A DNA stretch of 64,000 bases. Source: Allomuricauda sp. GTDB lineage: Bacteria > Bacteroidota > Bacteroidia > Flavobacteriales > Flavobacteriaceae. The translations under genes were made by a program, and so were the position numbers. The notes under the pieces were generated by a model that was given only the letters and a program-made list of their open reading frames with translations, searched no databases and had not been told where the DNA came from. The stretch lies in assembly GCA_030148335.1 (NCBI GenBank), contig JASBTQ010000008.1, positions 40,764-104,763 on the forward strand. The letters run 5' to 3'. Every line of letters begins with the position of its first letter. Within the stretch, counting starts at the first letter, position 1. Shown piece by piece: positions 17,216 to 26,772 of this stretch.

Positions 17216-18799
17216 TTATTCCTCTGTGGCCGGTGCCTTGTCAACCACCAATCGCTTATCCTTATTGGCTATCTCCCAAGCGGTATAGAAAATAAGACGG
17301 GTACGGTTTTCCAAAAGATCGTAGTTGATCTTGTCCGGTGTGTCGCCTGGGCGGTGGTAGTCCGCATGCGTACCGTTGAAGTAGAAGATGATCGGAATAT
17401 TGTTCTTGGCAAAATTGTAATGGTCGCTTCTGTAGTAGAACCTGTTCGGGTCGTTTTCGTCGTTATAGGTGTAGTCGAACTCAATATTGGTGTATTTTTT
17501 GTTCACTTCTTCGGAAAGATTATGGAGCTCTGTACTCAATTTGTCCGATCCGATCAAGTACAGGTAATTTCTGGCCCCTTTGTAATTGGGGTCGATACGT
17601 CCGATCATGTCAATGTTCAGGTCAACAACGGTTTGGTCCAATGGGAAAATAGGATCCACGTCGGTATAGTATTGAGATCCCAAAAGCCCTTTTTCCTCTC
17701 CTGTTACGTGTAGGAAGACAATAGATCGTTTGGGTCCATTCCCCGCATCTGCCGCTTTTTTGAATGCTTGTGCAATTTCCAATAGGGCCACACTTCCCGA
17801 ACCGTCATCATCGGCTCCGTTGTTGATCTGTCCGTCCGCAGTGACACCAATATGGTCTAAATGGGAAGAGATGATCACATATTCATCTGGTTTTTCAGTT
17901 CCTTTTAGTATGGCGACCACATTTTCAGAACTCACCTTGTCGTTAGCACTGGCAATGTTGAGTGCTATGCTTGTTGGAATGGTCTTGGTGGCATTTTCAT
18001 TTTCAATGTCACTATAAATGGCCTTTGCTGACTTTTCATCAAGAATGATGAGAATGGTTTCAGCATGGTCTCCAGCCAATTGCATCCTTCCGCTGTTGTT
18101 GGTCTTCATAAAACCAAAGTAACCTTTGTACCGTGGATAATTTTGGGAGTCATAGTACAGTATTCCTTTGGCTCCCTTACTCTGTGCCAGTTCGGCCTTT
18201 TTTCCCATCCCTTCGGACATATTGCTCCAAACGGATTTTTCGGCACTTCCTGAAATGATATAATTCCCATCACCGTCAACAGGTTCCCCTGCCTTGATAA
18301 GGACCAATTTTCCGGTAACGTCCACATCTTTGTAATCGGAATAGTCACCTTCCTCAATACCATATCCTACATATACCACATTTTCATAGTTGCCTTCGGC
18401 GGATGAAAAGGAGACTACATTTTCTCCCAATTCAAATACAGTATTGTTGATGGAGATGCTTCCTTCTGGCACATTGGATACTTCCAAGGGCACTTCCTGA
18501 AAATAATTGCCATCTGCCTTTGCTGCGGGAATGCCCAAAGATTCGTAATGGGCCTTGAGGTATTCCACGGCCTTTTTCTGTCCAGGTTGCCCGGTTTCCC
18601 TTCCTTCAAACTCGTCGGAAGCGTAGGTATAAAGGTGTTCCTTGAGATCGTCCTGGGTGATGGTTTCCGCATAGGGCACCGGGTCGGCCACTTTTGCGGT
18701 CTGTGCAGGCTCTGATACAGTTTTCTGTGTGGAGTTACAAGCAAACACAAGCCCCAGAGCAAGAATAGATAACTTTTTCATTCGTTTGTTATTTTTCAA
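17216..18799 (-). CDS. M28 family zinc aminopeptidase (lipoprotein)
   Basis: 527 residues. MKKLSILALGLVFAC is a lipoprotein signal (an in-frame ATG six codons upstream gives MKNNKRMKK). A PA-like insert spans about residues 100-270. The M28 catalytic domain then shows the metal ligands and bases in order: SSHLDHIG (His, then Asp in NGADDDGSGS), HVTGEEKG (catalytic Glu), NIDMIG (Asp) and RSDHYNF (His). It cleaves N-terminal residues from peptides outside the cytoplasm, supporting amino-acid scavenging. It is monocistronic and convergent with the barrel gene. Confidence 0.92.
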   Translation of the reverse strand: MKNNKRMKKLSILALGLVFACNSTQKTVSEPAQTAKVADPVPYAETITQDDLKEHLYTYASDEFEGRETGQPGQKKAVEYLKAHYESLGIPAAKADGNYFQEVPLEVSNVPEGSISINNTVFELGENVVSFSSAEGNYENVVYVGYGIEEGDYSDYKDVDVTGKLVLIKAGEPVDGDGNYIISGSAEKSVWSNMSEGMGKKAELAQSKGAKGILYYDSQNYPRYKGYFGFMKTNNSGRMQLAGDHAETILIILDEKSAKAIYSDIENENATKTIPTSIALNIASANDKVSSENVVAILKGTEKPDEYVIISSHLDHIGVTADGQINNGADDDGSGSVALLEIAQAFKKAADAGNGPKRSIVFLHVTGEEKGLLGSQYYTDVDPIFPLDQTVVDLNIDMIGRIDPNYKGARNYLYLIGSDKLSTELHNLSEEVNKKYTNIEFDYTYNDENDPNRFYYRSDHYNFAKNNIPIIFYFNGTHADYHRPGDTPDKINYDLLENRTRLIFYTAWEIANKDKRLVVDKAPATEE

Positions 18800-18903
18800 A
18801 ATCTTCCAAAAGTAGTTAAAAGATCGGTAATGGAATGTGTATCTGGATTGAAGGATTTGAATTTGAAAAAAAGTGGCGTTAAGACTGCATCATGACTATA
18901 TGG

Positions 18904-18966
18904 TCAAGTTTCAGGTTTCCAAGTTTCAGGTTTCAAGTTTCAGGTTTCCAAGTTTCTGGTTTCAAT
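18904..18966. repeat. Short tandem repeat, unit about caagtttcaggtttc
   Basis: About four imperfect copies of caagtttcaggtttc(c) sit in the 275-base gap between the divergent M28 and DadA-like genes. An open frame through them would encode a meaningless F/Q/S repeat. Similar repeats lie at 51414-51690 and 61738-61808. Confidence 0.75.
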
Positions 18967-19074
18967 CTCCAAATTTTAAATAACAGAATAACCTATGCTA
19001 AAAGTTCAAAAATTCTCATGCCTTTGTTTATCTTGGTCCCTAAATTCAACTTCATATATCGTAAACCACGGAAT

Positions 19075-20331
19075 ATGGACAGTAGTAAAAGTGTTGTTGT
19101 CGTAGGAGGCGGAATTGTTGGGCTTTCCACGGCATATTTTTTACAGAAAGAAGGTCACCAAGTGACCGTTTTGGACAAATCGGAAATTGATTCCGGGGCA
19201 TCTTTTGTGAATGCAGGGTACCTTACCCCAAGCCATATCATCCCACTGGCCTCACCGGGGATGATCACCAAGGGGCTGAAGTATATGTTCAATTCGTCCA
19301 GCCCATTCTATATGAAGCCCCGGTTGGATGTGGAGTTCATCAAATGGGCCTGGTACTTTAAAAAATCATCCACCAAGGCCAAGGTCGAAAAGGCCATGCC
19401 CATCATCAGGGACATCAACCTGCTGAGCCGTGAGCTATATGAAGGAATGAAGGCCTCTGGTGACCTGGGCGATTTTTTGATTGGGGAAAAGGGACTGTTG
19501 ATGGTATATCAGACCGAACAGGCCAGGGACCACGAGATGGAGGTTGTGGAAAAAGCGGCTGAAATGGGGCTTATTGGCAGACATTTGTCCAAAGAAGAAT
19601 TGAGAAAAATTGAACCCCATGTGGATTTCAATGCGGAGGGAGCCATACTTTGGGAATGTGATCGACATACCACACCTCCATTGATTATGAAAAAGTTGTT
19701 GGAACATTTGGACCAAAGCGGGGTGACCATCAAAAAAGGGGAAGAGGTACGGGATATTTCAGTATCGGGCAGAAAAATCACCAAAGTCATGACCAATCAG
19801 TCCAGTTACGAAGCGGATGAAGTGGTACTGGCGGCAGGATCCTGGACCTCGCAATTATCAAAGAAATTGGGACTTCCGTTGCCATTGCAGGGAGGTAAGG
19901 GATATCGGATCAATGTGGAATCTCCGACCGGCATCACCATGCCCGCCATCTTGATGGAAGCAAAAATGGCCGTTACGCCAATGGAAGGCTTTACCCGTTT
20001 TGCAGGTACCATGGAATTTTCGGGCATCAACCATACCATCAGAAAAGAAAGGGTGGAAGCCATTGCCAAAGGAGCGGAGCGGTATTACAAAGGACTCCAA
20101 ATATCCGAAGAGGACAAGAGCAATGCCCAGTGCGGTCTGCGCCCCGTGACCCCGGATGGCCTGCCGTATATTGGACGGCCGACCAAGTACGATAACCTGA
20201 CCATTGCCACAGGACATGCCATGATGGGATGGAGCTTGGGGCCGGCAACAGGCAAACTGATCACCGAACTGATTTCTGGCCAAAAACTGTCCATGGACAT
20301 CGCTCCTTTTGATCCTGACCGTAAATTTTAG
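19075..20331 (+). CDS. DadA-like FAD-dependent amino-acid oxidoreductase
   Basis: 418 residues from ATG 19075. The longer frame upstream reads through the short tandem repeat and is rejected. The Rossmann FAD motif VVVVGGGIVGLSTAYFL is at the N-terminus. Other DAO-family marks are GASFVNAGYLTPSH, KGYRINVE, CGLRPVTPDGLPYIGRP and GHAMMGWSLGPATG. It is expected to oxidise a D-amino acid or imino acid (D-proline, hydroxyproline or D-alanine class) and pass electrons to the quinone pool. No hydroxyproline genes flank it, so the substrate is open. Confidence 0.88.
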   Translation: MDSSKSVVVVGGGIVGLSTAYFLQKEGHQVTVLDKSEIDSGASFVNAGYLTPSHIIPLASPGMITKGLKYMFNSSSPFYMKPRLDVEFIKWAWYFKKSSTKAKVEKAMPIIRDINLLSRELYEGMKASGDLGDFLIGEKGLLMVYQTEQARDHEMEVVEKAAEMGLIGRHLSKEELRKIEPHVDFNAEGAILWECDRHTTPPLIMKKLLEHLDQSGVTIKKGEEVRDISVSGRKITKVMTNQSSYEADEVVLAAGSWTSQLSKKLGLPLPLQGGKGYRINVESPTGITMPAILMEAKMAVTPMEGFTRFAGTMEFSGINHTIRKERVEAIAKGAERYYKGLQISEEDKSNAQCGLRPVTPDGLPYIGRPTKYDNLTIATGHAMMGWSLGPATGKLITELISGQKLSMDIAPFDPDRKF

Positions 20332-20417
20332 GGAAACCCGCATTTTCTTTAGGTTAATTTGGGCATAGTATGCACCATAAATTTTTTAATTGCCTTAATT
20401 CGAAGTAATTTTGTAGT

Positions 20418-21341
20418 ATGATCAAACACTACACCACCACCCTTATTTCTTTTTTCTATGCCTTTGGCCTTCACTCCCAAGAAGTCCAGATTTTTACTGT
20501 GGAAGATTTTGATCTTCAGGGAAAGGTCAAATCGTGCTTGGTCATTACAGATTACGGCAAGGAACTCTTTGAGTTCAACAAAAATGGCATTTTGACCAAG
20601 ACCGTTACCCAATACAACGATACAGATCAGGACATCACCTATTATAAGTATAAAGAAGGTGAATTGCTAGAAAAGCGTATGGAAAGTTACAAGAACAACG
20701 TTTTGGACGAATCCACTTCAATGGCGAACTTCTATACCATAGACACGGTCCCGAACAGGAAAGTGGTGGAAAAGATCGTTTCCTACGACAAGCAGTTCTT
20801 GGAACAACAGGTATATCTCTATGGTGAAGAGGGCAAATTGCAGAAGATGGTTTCCTCCAATATAGAGGGGGTGGATGAGACAACATTTGAATATGCCCCA
20901 TCCAAGGACGAGGTCACTGTGAGCACCTACACCAATGGCATTTTGGAGAAATCGGTCAGGACCTCGGAGCGAAAAGGACCCAAGGGAACCCAAAAATCAG
21001 TGCTCACCAAGGAATATATTGATGGTGAACCCAACCGCGCGACCGAGGAGGTGTACAACGACAAAGGAAAACTTGTCACTAGTGAAGACTTTCTATACAG
21101 TGTGGAAGAAAAGGAATTTGTTTCCCAAAAAAAACTATTCTATCACTACAAAGAAGGCGTGTTGGACAGGGTGGTCACCAAGACCTTGACTACGGAATCC
21201 ACCAACAACTACATTTTTCAGTTCGACAGCCATACGCCGAAGAACTGGGTGAAGCAGATTGTGACCCCAAACAATACCTACACTACAAGGGTCATCAAAT
21301 ACTATCCCGAAGAAGCAGAAAAGACCGATGTCAACCGATAG
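20418..21341 (+). CDS. Secreted YD-repeat-like protein
   Basis: 307 residues. A signal peptide (TTTLISFFYAFGLHSQE) precedes a chain of beta-hairpins in the style of short RHS/YD repeats (FNKNGILTKTVTQYND, YGEEGKLQKMVSS, YNDKGKLVTSEDFLYS). There is no toxin tail. A TAATTTTG -7 element at 20406-20413 puts the transcription start within a few bases of the ATG, so the mRNA is nearly leaderless. It is a common type of flavobacterial periplasmic protein of unknown function. Confidence 0.7.
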   Translation: MIKHYTTTLISFFYAFGLHSQEVQIFTVEDFDLQGKVKSCLVITDYGKELFEFNKNGILTKTVTQYNDTDQDITYYKYKEGELLEKRMESYKNNVLDESTSMANFYTIDTVPNRKVVEKIVSYDKQFLEQQVYLYGEEGKLQKMVSSNIEGVDETTFEYAPSKDEVTVSTYTNGILEKSVRTSERKGPKGTQKSVLTKEYIDGEPNRATEEVYNDKGKLVTSEDFLYSVEEKEFVSQKKLFYHYKEGVLDRVVTKTLTTESTNNYIFQFDSHTPKNWVKQIVTPNNTYTTRVIKYYPEEAEKTDVNR

Positions 21342-21368
21342 ATACTTTGTATCTACGATTTAGATAAT

Positions 21369-22019
21369 CTACACCAAACTTTTGATGATCTCAGGCTTCA
21401 CCTCGTGTCCGCCCGGAAAGGTGATGATCTCTGCCTTTCCTCTAAATAGCGTATCGATCTTGACTTTTTCTGCCTTCAAGCGGTCTGGGGTCAAAAATTC
21501 ATCCGTGTCCCCATAAATGATCTTGATGCTGGTTGTGGTGAAATCCAAAAAATCAAAATCTTTCTCGGTCAATTCGTTGGGAATGCCCCCGGCATAGAGT
21601 GCTACCGTTTTGCAGGGAATTTGTTTATGGACCAACCACCGTATGGCAATGGAAACTCCTTGTGAGAAGCCAAAGAGGATGAAATTCAGTTCTTTTGGAA
21701 GATTCTCGGCCTCTAGCACCGCATCGATATAGTTGAGCACGTTGCCAATCTCCATTTGGGTGTTCTCCTTGGTGAGCCAACTCGCACCCACGTATTTGTA
21801 CTCGTTCCCCAAATAATATTTGGAAGGCGCCTGTGGCACAATGATATAATTGGTCTCTGGGTCCAGCGCATTGAAATATTTTACAAAGTAACGGCTCAGA
21901 TATCCGATGCCATGGAACACCAACCAAACGTTCTTGGTCTTGTTGGTGATGCTGTTTTGGGTCAGATAGGAGTTTTCCGTAGTATAGGCGACCGTTTTTT
22001 CACTGTGGGGCATAATCAT
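21369..22019 (-). CDS. Alpha/beta hydrolase (phospholipase/carboxylesterase type)
   Basis: 216 residues if started at the ATG at 22019 (MIMPHSEK). The longer frame would begin inside the divergent thioesterase gene. The oxyanion strand is VWLVFHGIGY; the nucleophile elbow is FGFSQGVS (Ser), followed by IIYGDTDEFL (Asp) and FPGGHEVKPE (His). It is a cytoplasmic serine esterase, substrate unknown. It is divergent from menI with about 55 bases between start codons. Confidence 0.82.
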   Translation of the reverse strand: MIMPHSEKTVAYTTENSYLTQNSITNKTKNVWLVFHGIGYLSRYFVKYFNALDPETNYIIVPQAPSKYYLGNEYKYVGASWLTKENTQMEIGNVLNYIDAVLEAENLPKELNFILFGFSQGVSIAIRWLVHKQIPCKTVALYAGGIPNELTEKDFDFLDFTTTSIKIIYGDTDEFLTPDRLKAEKVKIDTLFRGKAEIITFPGGHEVKPEIIKSLV

Positions 22020-22073
22020 GGACTTTGATTCGATATTGCCATCGCTTTGTGTAATTTTACAAAAAATAAGAGG

Positions 22074-22496
22074 ATGAACGAGCACAAAGAGAAAATTCTG
22101 GCTGTCTGCAACGAGATATGCAAAGGAACTTTAATGGAAACATTGGACATCACCTATATCGATGTGGGCGAGAATTTCCTTTTGGCACGCATGCCCGTTA
22201 CGCCAAGGGTGTACCAACCGGATGGTGTTCTGCACGGCGGGGCATCGGTGGCCTTGGCCGAGAGCGTGGGCAGTGCCGCCTCCTATATTTTCTTGGATGG
22301 AAAGGAGTTTTTTGTACGTGGGATAGAGATTGCCGCAAACCATGTGAAATCCGTGAAAGAAGGATATGTGTATGCCCGTGCATCCATCCTTCACAAGGGC
22401 CGGACCACCCAACTTTGGGAGATCAAGATCACCAATGAGGAAGGCGATCTCATTTCCAACTGTAAATTGACTACCATTGCATTACCCAGAAAATAA
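22074..22496 (+). CDS. menI: Hot-dog thioesterase, probable 1,4-dihydroxy-2-naphthoyl-CoA hydrolase
   Basis: 140 residues from ATG 22074. The PaaI/hot-dog core HGGASVALAESVGS contains the catalytic Glu, followed by GIEIAANHVKSVKEGYVYA. In menaquinone synthesis this enzyme releases DHNA from DHNA-CoA; being first in a men operon supports that role over a generic PaaI function. Its 3' end overlaps the next gene by 20 bases. Confidence 0.85.
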   Translation: MNEHKEKILAVCNEICKGTLMETLDITYIDVGENFLLARMPVTPRVYQPDGVLHGGASVALAESVGSAASYIFLDGKEFFVRGIEIAANHVKSVKEGYVYARASILHKGRTTQLWEIKITNEEGDLISNCKLTTIALPRK

Positions 22497-23535
22497 AGAA
22501 CTTCAATACCTGTTCGACAGAGTCGAAAACCAACTGAAAAAAGACCTTCCCTTTGCCATCTATCGAAAACCGCAACAGGAAGAACTTGTCGGTGTTTTTC
22601 AGATGGACAATGAACTCCGGTTTACCAATTTTCAGGAAAAAGGATTTGTTTTTGCCCCGTTCGATCTGAAAAAAGGGACCGTCCTGATTCGACCTGATGA
22701 AATTGCAACGGGAACCCATTCGTTTCAAAAGAAATTGGACAGAGCCGAAGTCGCTCTTTCTGATGAGGGAAAAAAGGAACATTTGCAATTGGTTGAAAAG
22801 GGAATCCAGGAAATTGGAAAAGGAAACCTGAAAAAAGTGGTCCTATCCAGAAAAATGGAGGTGGCCTTGACCAAAAGTCCCCTTGCCTTTTTTGATGGTC
22901 TTTTGCAACAGTACCCTAACGCATGTTGTTACCTGTTCCACCATCCCGAAGTGGGCACTTGGTGCGGGGCAACACCCGAAACTTTGGTAAAGGTCAAGGG
23001 TGGGGAGTTATGGACCATGTCCTTGGCCGCGACCTTGACCTTCGAAGGCAACGAAAACCCAAAATGGGGTAGTAAGGAGATCGAGGAGCAGAACATGGTG
23101 TCCGATTACATCCGGGAAAAATTGCACCCCGCTCTGGAACGGCTGGAAATCGATGAGGCAAAATCCATTAGGGCGGGAAATCTTTGGCATTTGAGGTCCG
23201 AAGTGAGGGGAAGGATGAAACCCGAAACGGACATCCAAAAAGTGATCACCACATTGCACCCAACCCCAGCCGTGTGTGGCATACCCACCCAGGATGCGAT
23301 GGATTTCATTCTGAAGAACGAAAATTACCAGCGCACCTTTTACACTGGTTTTTTGGGAGAGCTCAATCTCTTCTGTCAGGATGATATTTCGCTGTTCGTT
23401 AACCTCAGGTGTATGGAACTGAACGGGAACAAGGCCTGCATTTTTGTGGGTGGGGGCATCACTTCGGCCTCCAATCCGTTGGACGAATGGATTGAGACCC
23501 AGAACAAAAGCAAGACCATGCTGGGCATCCTATAA
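22477..23535 (+). CDS. menF: Isochorismate synthase
   Basis: 352 residues. It converts chorismate to isochorismate, the first menaquinone step. Chorismate-binding marks: GATPETLVKVKGGELWTMSL, IEEQNMVSDYI, HLRSEVRG and LHPTPAVCGIPTQDA. The only start that keeps the N-terminal helix (LFDRVENQLKKDLPFAIYR) is TTG 22477, inside the end of menI; the first ATG (22606) would remove about 43 residues. Translational coupling and a weak TTG start suggest controlled, low-level synthesis. Confidence 0.9.
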   Translation: MHYPENKELQYLFDRVENQLKKDLPFAIYRKPQQEELVGVFQMDNELRFTNFQEKGFVFAPFDLKKGTVLIRPDEIATGTHSFQKKLDRAEVALSDEGKKEHLQLVEKGIQEIGKGNLKKVVLSRKMEVALTKSPLAFFDGLLQQYPNACCYLFHHPEVGTWCGATPETLVKVKGGELWTMSLAATLTFEGNENPKWGSKEIEEQNMVSDYIREKLHPALERLEIDEAKSIRAGNLWHLRSEVRGRMKPETDIQKVITTLHPTPAVCGIPTQDAMDFILKNENYQRTFYTGFLGELNLFCQDDISLFVNLRCMELNGNKACIFVGGGITSASNPLDEWIETQNKSKTMLGIL

Positions 23536-23550
23536 TTTGCTGCCCCGGAT

Positions 23551-23583
23551 TTTGGGGGAATCCCATTTTCAAGCGTATTTTTG
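23551..23583 (+). promoter_or_regulatory. Bacteroidota-type promoter of menD
   Basis: TTTG at 23551-23554, a 21-base spacer and TATTTTTG at 23576-23583 match the -33/-7 consensus (TTTG / TANNTTTG). The predicted transcription start falls at or just before the menD ATGs (23590/23593), implying a leaderless or nearly leaderless mRNA. It also rules out the TTG at 23581 as a start. Confidence 0.65.
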
Positions 23584-23592
23584 TACTCCATG

Positions 23593-25326
23593 ATGTACTC
23601 CAATATTCCCGCCGCACAAACATTGGTCCTGTATTTTAAGTCCAAGGGAATCAAACATATAGTGATATCACCGGGCTCAAGGAATGCCCCGTTGACCATC
23701 GGCTTCACCAAGCATCCATTTTTTACCTGTTATAGTATTGTGGATGAGCGCTGTGCCGCTTTTTTTGCGCTTGGCATGGCCCAGCAATTGCAGGAACCCG
23801 TTGCGGTGGTCTGCACGTCGGGGAGTGCCCTGCTCAATTACTATCCGGCAGTGGCCGAGGCTTTTTACAGTGACATTCCCTTGGTTGTGGTTTCGGCAGA
23901 TAGGCCAAGTTACCGAATCGATATTGGGGACGGCCAGACCATCAGGCAGGCCAATGTACTGGAAAAGCACATTGGGTATTCCGCCAATCTGAAACAGGAT
24001 ATCTCCCATGCAGAAGGTACGGTCTCCATCCTCGGCAAAGACCTTTTAGTGGATACTCAGGAAGATATCCAGGCATACAACGAAAAAGAATTGGCAAAGG
24101 CACTTCGGATAGCATTTGTGGAGAAATCGCCAGTCCACATCAATATCCCGTTTGAGGAGCCACTATACGGCCTGTTGGACGAACCAACGGTACAGCTATT
24201 GGTGCCTGAAAAAGATATCAAGGAAGCATCCAAAGGGGTGGATTATGGCAAGTTTGCCTCAATTTGGAACAACAGTCCCAAGAAAATGGTCTTGGTAGGG
24301 GTGGACCAACCCGATACCATAGATCAGGAGGTGTTGGAAGCCTTGGCAAAGGACGGCCATACGTTGGTGTTCACCGAAACGACCTCCAATCTGCACCATC
24401 CTGAATTTTTCCCCAGCATTGATAGTATCATCGCCCCGATTGAGAAATCATCGGATAGGGAAGAACTTTTCAAAGCGCTCCAGCCCGATCTGCTCCTTAC
24501 TTTTGGTGGGATGATCGTTTCCAAAAAAATCAAGGCGTTTCTGCGCAAGTTCCAACCCATGGTCCATTGGCATATCGACCCCAAAACCGCTTACGATACA
24601 TTCTTTTGTCTCACGGAACATGTGAAGGAACAACCTAATATCTTCCTAAAGCACATCCTTGCGCCTTCGGAAACGGAAAGTGCCTATAAAAAGACATGGA
24701 AGCAGGCCAAAGTGGCCTACGAGAGTGGTAGGACCGCTTATTTGGAACAGATTACCTTCTCGGATTTCATGGTTTTTGACGAAGTGATAAAGCACATACC
24801 CAAAGGGTATCAGGTACATTTGGCCAATAGTTCCACGGTGCGTTACACCCAACTGTTCCCCATGCACCCATCGTTAAAAGTGTTCTGCAACAGGGGCACC
24901 AGTGGGATTGATGGGAGTACTTCCACGGCCGTAGGGGCCTCCGTGTACAATGAGAGTCCAACTTTGTTGATCACAGGGGATTTGAGCTTTTTGTATGACA
25001 GCAATGCCTTGTGGAACAACCATATCCGTCCCGATTTTAGGATCATCATCGTCAACAATGGGGGTGGGGGCATTTTTAGGATCCTTCCGGGGAAAGAGGA
25101 CACCGATGAGTTCAATACTTTCTTTGAGACCCAGCACCGACTCAATGCAGAACATTTGGCAAAGATGTATGGGTTTGAATACCATCAAGCGTCGGACAAC
25201 AAACAATTGAGGGACGGACTGGAAAATTTTTATGCAGGATCTGATAAACCTAATATTTTGGAAATCAATACCCCACGGGAGCTGAACAATAAAATTTTGC
25301 TCGACTATTTCGATTTTATATCTTAG
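23593..25326 (+). CDS. menD: SEPHCHC synthase (2-succinyl-5-enolpyruvyl-6-hydroxy-3-cyclohexene-1-carboxylate synthase)
   Basis: 577 residues (ATG 23590 adds one Met). This thiamine-diphosphate enzyme adds 2-oxoglutarate-derived succinic semialdehyde to isochorismate. The N-terminal HIVISPGSRNAPLTIGF carries the conserved binding motif, and DERCAAFFALGMAQ includes the catalytic Glu region. The C-terminal ThDP motif is GDLSFLYDSNALWN followed by NNGGGGIFRILPG. It has full family length and its own promoter. Confidence 0.95.
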   Translation: MYSNIPAAQTLVLYFKSKGIKHIVISPGSRNAPLTIGFTKHPFFTCYSIVDERCAAFFALGMAQQLQEPVAVVCTSGSALLNYYPAVAEAFYSDIPLVVVSADRPSYRIDIGDGQTIRQANVLEKHIGYSANLKQDISHAEGTVSILGKDLLVDTQEDIQAYNEKELAKALRIAFVEKSPVHINIPFEEPLYGLLDEPTVQLLVPEKDIKEASKGVDYGKFASIWNNSPKKMVLVGVDQPDTIDQEVLEALAKDGHTLVFTETTSNLHHPEFFPSIDSIIAPIEKSSDREELFKALQPDLLLTFGGMIVSKKIKAFLRKFQPMVHWHIDPKTAYDTFFCLTEHVKEQPNIFLKHILAPSETESAYKKTWKQAKVAYESGRTAYLEQITFSDFMVFDEVIKHIPKGYQVHLANSSTVRYTQLFPMHPSLKVFCNRGTSGIDGSTSTAVGASVYNESPTLLITGDLSFLYDSNALWNNHIRPDFRIIIVNNGGGGIFRILPGKEDTDEFNTFFETQHRLNAEHLAKMYGFEYHQASDNKQLRDGLENFYAGSDKPNILEINTPRELNNKILLDYFDFIS

Positions 25327-25362
25327 ACCATAACTATAAATCCAAAAAGACACTGATCGATC

Positions 25363-25704
25363 ATGAGCAGAAGAGACGAACTCATTGAAAAATACGCAGA
25401 CGACATCAAGACCAAATTTGGGGAAACCCCGGATATGGATTTGTTGACCAAGGTTGCAGTAGGCCTGGGTCCGGCCATATACAACCAGGATGCTTCCAAA
25501 GTTTCCGGATCGGATGATAAGGAACTGGAAACAGTAAAAAACAATTTCTTGATCAAAAAGCTGGGTCTTTCGGATGGCCCTGCCCTTATGGACGCCATCC
25601 AAAAGGTAATCGATACCTATGGCCAATCCGAGAAAAACAAGCAACGGGCCGTCATCTATTATATGTTGGCGAAGCATTTTGGAAAGCAATCCGCTTATAA
25701 TTAG
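25363..25704 (+). CDS. DUF2853 family protein
   Basis: 113 residues, 36 bases after menD and probably co-transcribed. The small, charged, helical protein has conserved blocks KYADDIKTKFGETPDMDLL, LGPAIYNQDASKVS and RAVIYYMLAKHFGK, as in the DUF2853 family. No activity is known. It is followed by a terminator, so the menD transcript probably ends here. Confidence 0.8.
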   Translation: MSRRDELIEKYADDIKTKFGETPDMDLLTKVAVGLGPAIYNQDASKVSGSDDKELETVKNNFLIKKLGLSDGPALMDAIQKVIDTYGQSEKNKQRAVIYYMLAKHFGKQSAYN

Positions 25705-25730
25705 GATGATACAGGCGAAAAATATGTTTG

Positions 25731-25755
25731 GCTGCTCTTTTGGGCAGCTTTTTTT
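25731..25755 (+). terminator. Rho-independent terminator after DUF2853 gene
   Basis: Stem gctgc (25731-25735) / gcagc (25744-25748) with an 8-base loop, followed by a run of seven T. It separates the menD unit from the CvfB-like gene, whose TACCTTTG -7 element lies at 25774-25781. Confidence 0.75.
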
Positions 25756-25785
25756 ATACCCACAAATTCCATCTACCTTTGCCTT

Positions 25786-26616
25786 ATGATAGAACTGGGA
25801 AATTACAATACCCTAAAAGTGCTCCGGAGCACAAGCGTGGGCCTTTTTTTGGGAGATGATGAAGGGACCGAGATCCTTTTGCCGAACAAATACGTGCCCG
25901 AGGACTTCGAAATCGACATGGAGATGGAGGTGTTCTGTTATTTGGACAATAGCGAACGACCAGTGGCCACCACACTGAAACCTTACGTGACCCGAAATGG
26001 TTTTGCCTTTTTGAAGGTTGCGGAAGTGGGTACATATGGTGCCTTTCTGGATTGGGGACCGGAGAAACATTTGCTTGTTCCCTTTAGGGAACAGTCCCAA
26101 CGAATGGAAGCCGGGAAGAAGTACGTGGTATATTGTTATATGGATGAAGAGAGCATGCGGTTGACCGGTTCCAGTCGTTTGGAAAAATTCTTGACCAATA
26201 GCGGGGCCGAGTATGAAACCAATGCCGAAGTGGATCTGTTGGTACATCGGAAAACCCCTTTGGGTTGGGAGGTGATCGTGGACAACAAGCATAAGGGGCT
26301 CATTTTTGATAGTGACATCTTCAAACCGATTTTAGTGGGGGACCGTTTGAAAGGGTTTGTGAAAAAAGTAAGGGATGACCACAAAATAGATGTTTCCCTA
26401 CAGCCCATTGGTGCCAAAATGCTGGAACCCACCGCAAAGATCATCCATGACAAGTTGCAGGAAAACAATGGTTTTTTGCCGCTTCACGATAAATCTTCGC
26501 CGGAAGAGATCGAAAAAATACTCCATTTGAGCAAAAAGGCATTCAAAAAAGGAGTGGGCATTCTCTATAGGCAACGCAAGATCAATATTCAGGATGATGG
26601 GATCCATCTGTTGTAA
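25786..26616 (+). CDS. S1-like RNA-binding protein of the CvfB family
   Basis: 276 residues. There are several S1/OB-fold strands: VGLFLGDDEGTEILLPNKYV (about 18-38), the central S1 core VGTYGAFLDWGPEKHLLVPF (about 84-104), and KHKGLIFDSDIFKPILVGDR (about 168-188). A winged-helix-like end follows (LHLSKKAFKKGVGILYRQRK). CvfB/YitL proteins bind RNA; their molecular role in Bacteroidota is unclear. The ATG is only five bases behind the -7 element. Confidence 0.85.
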   Translation: MIELGNYNTLKVLRSTSVGLFLGDDEGTEILLPNKYVPEDFEIDMEMEVFCYLDNSERPVATTLKPYVTRNGFAFLKVAEVGTYGAFLDWGPEKHLLVPFREQSQRMEAGKKYVVYCYMDEESMRLTGSSRLEKFLTNSGAEYETNAEVDLLVHRKTPLGWEVIVDNKHKGLIFDSDIFKPILVGDRLKGFVKKVRDDHKIDVSLQPIGAKMLEPTAKIIHDKLQENNGFLPLHDKSSPEEIEKILHLSKKAFKKGVGILYRQRKINIQDDGIHLL

Positions 26617-26772
26617 AAAGATAAGATAATTGATATTTGTCGCTTTTTGACATTAATTTCATACCGCTAAGTTTTTTTCTTTCCCTAAAAATTTTACATT
26701 TGTAGGTATACCGATTAACTTATTGACAACGACGTTATTAGCATTGCTGATAATTCATAACCCCTTGACAAT

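Noticed and set aside
18892..19074. N-terminal extension of the DadA-like gene
   Set aside because: It translates the short tandem repeat into an F/Q/S-rich string; the FAD motif expects a start near 19075.
22020..22085. N-terminal extension of the alpha/beta hydrolase
   Set aside because: It would run through the start of the divergent menI gene; the ATG at 22019 gives a normal N-terminus.
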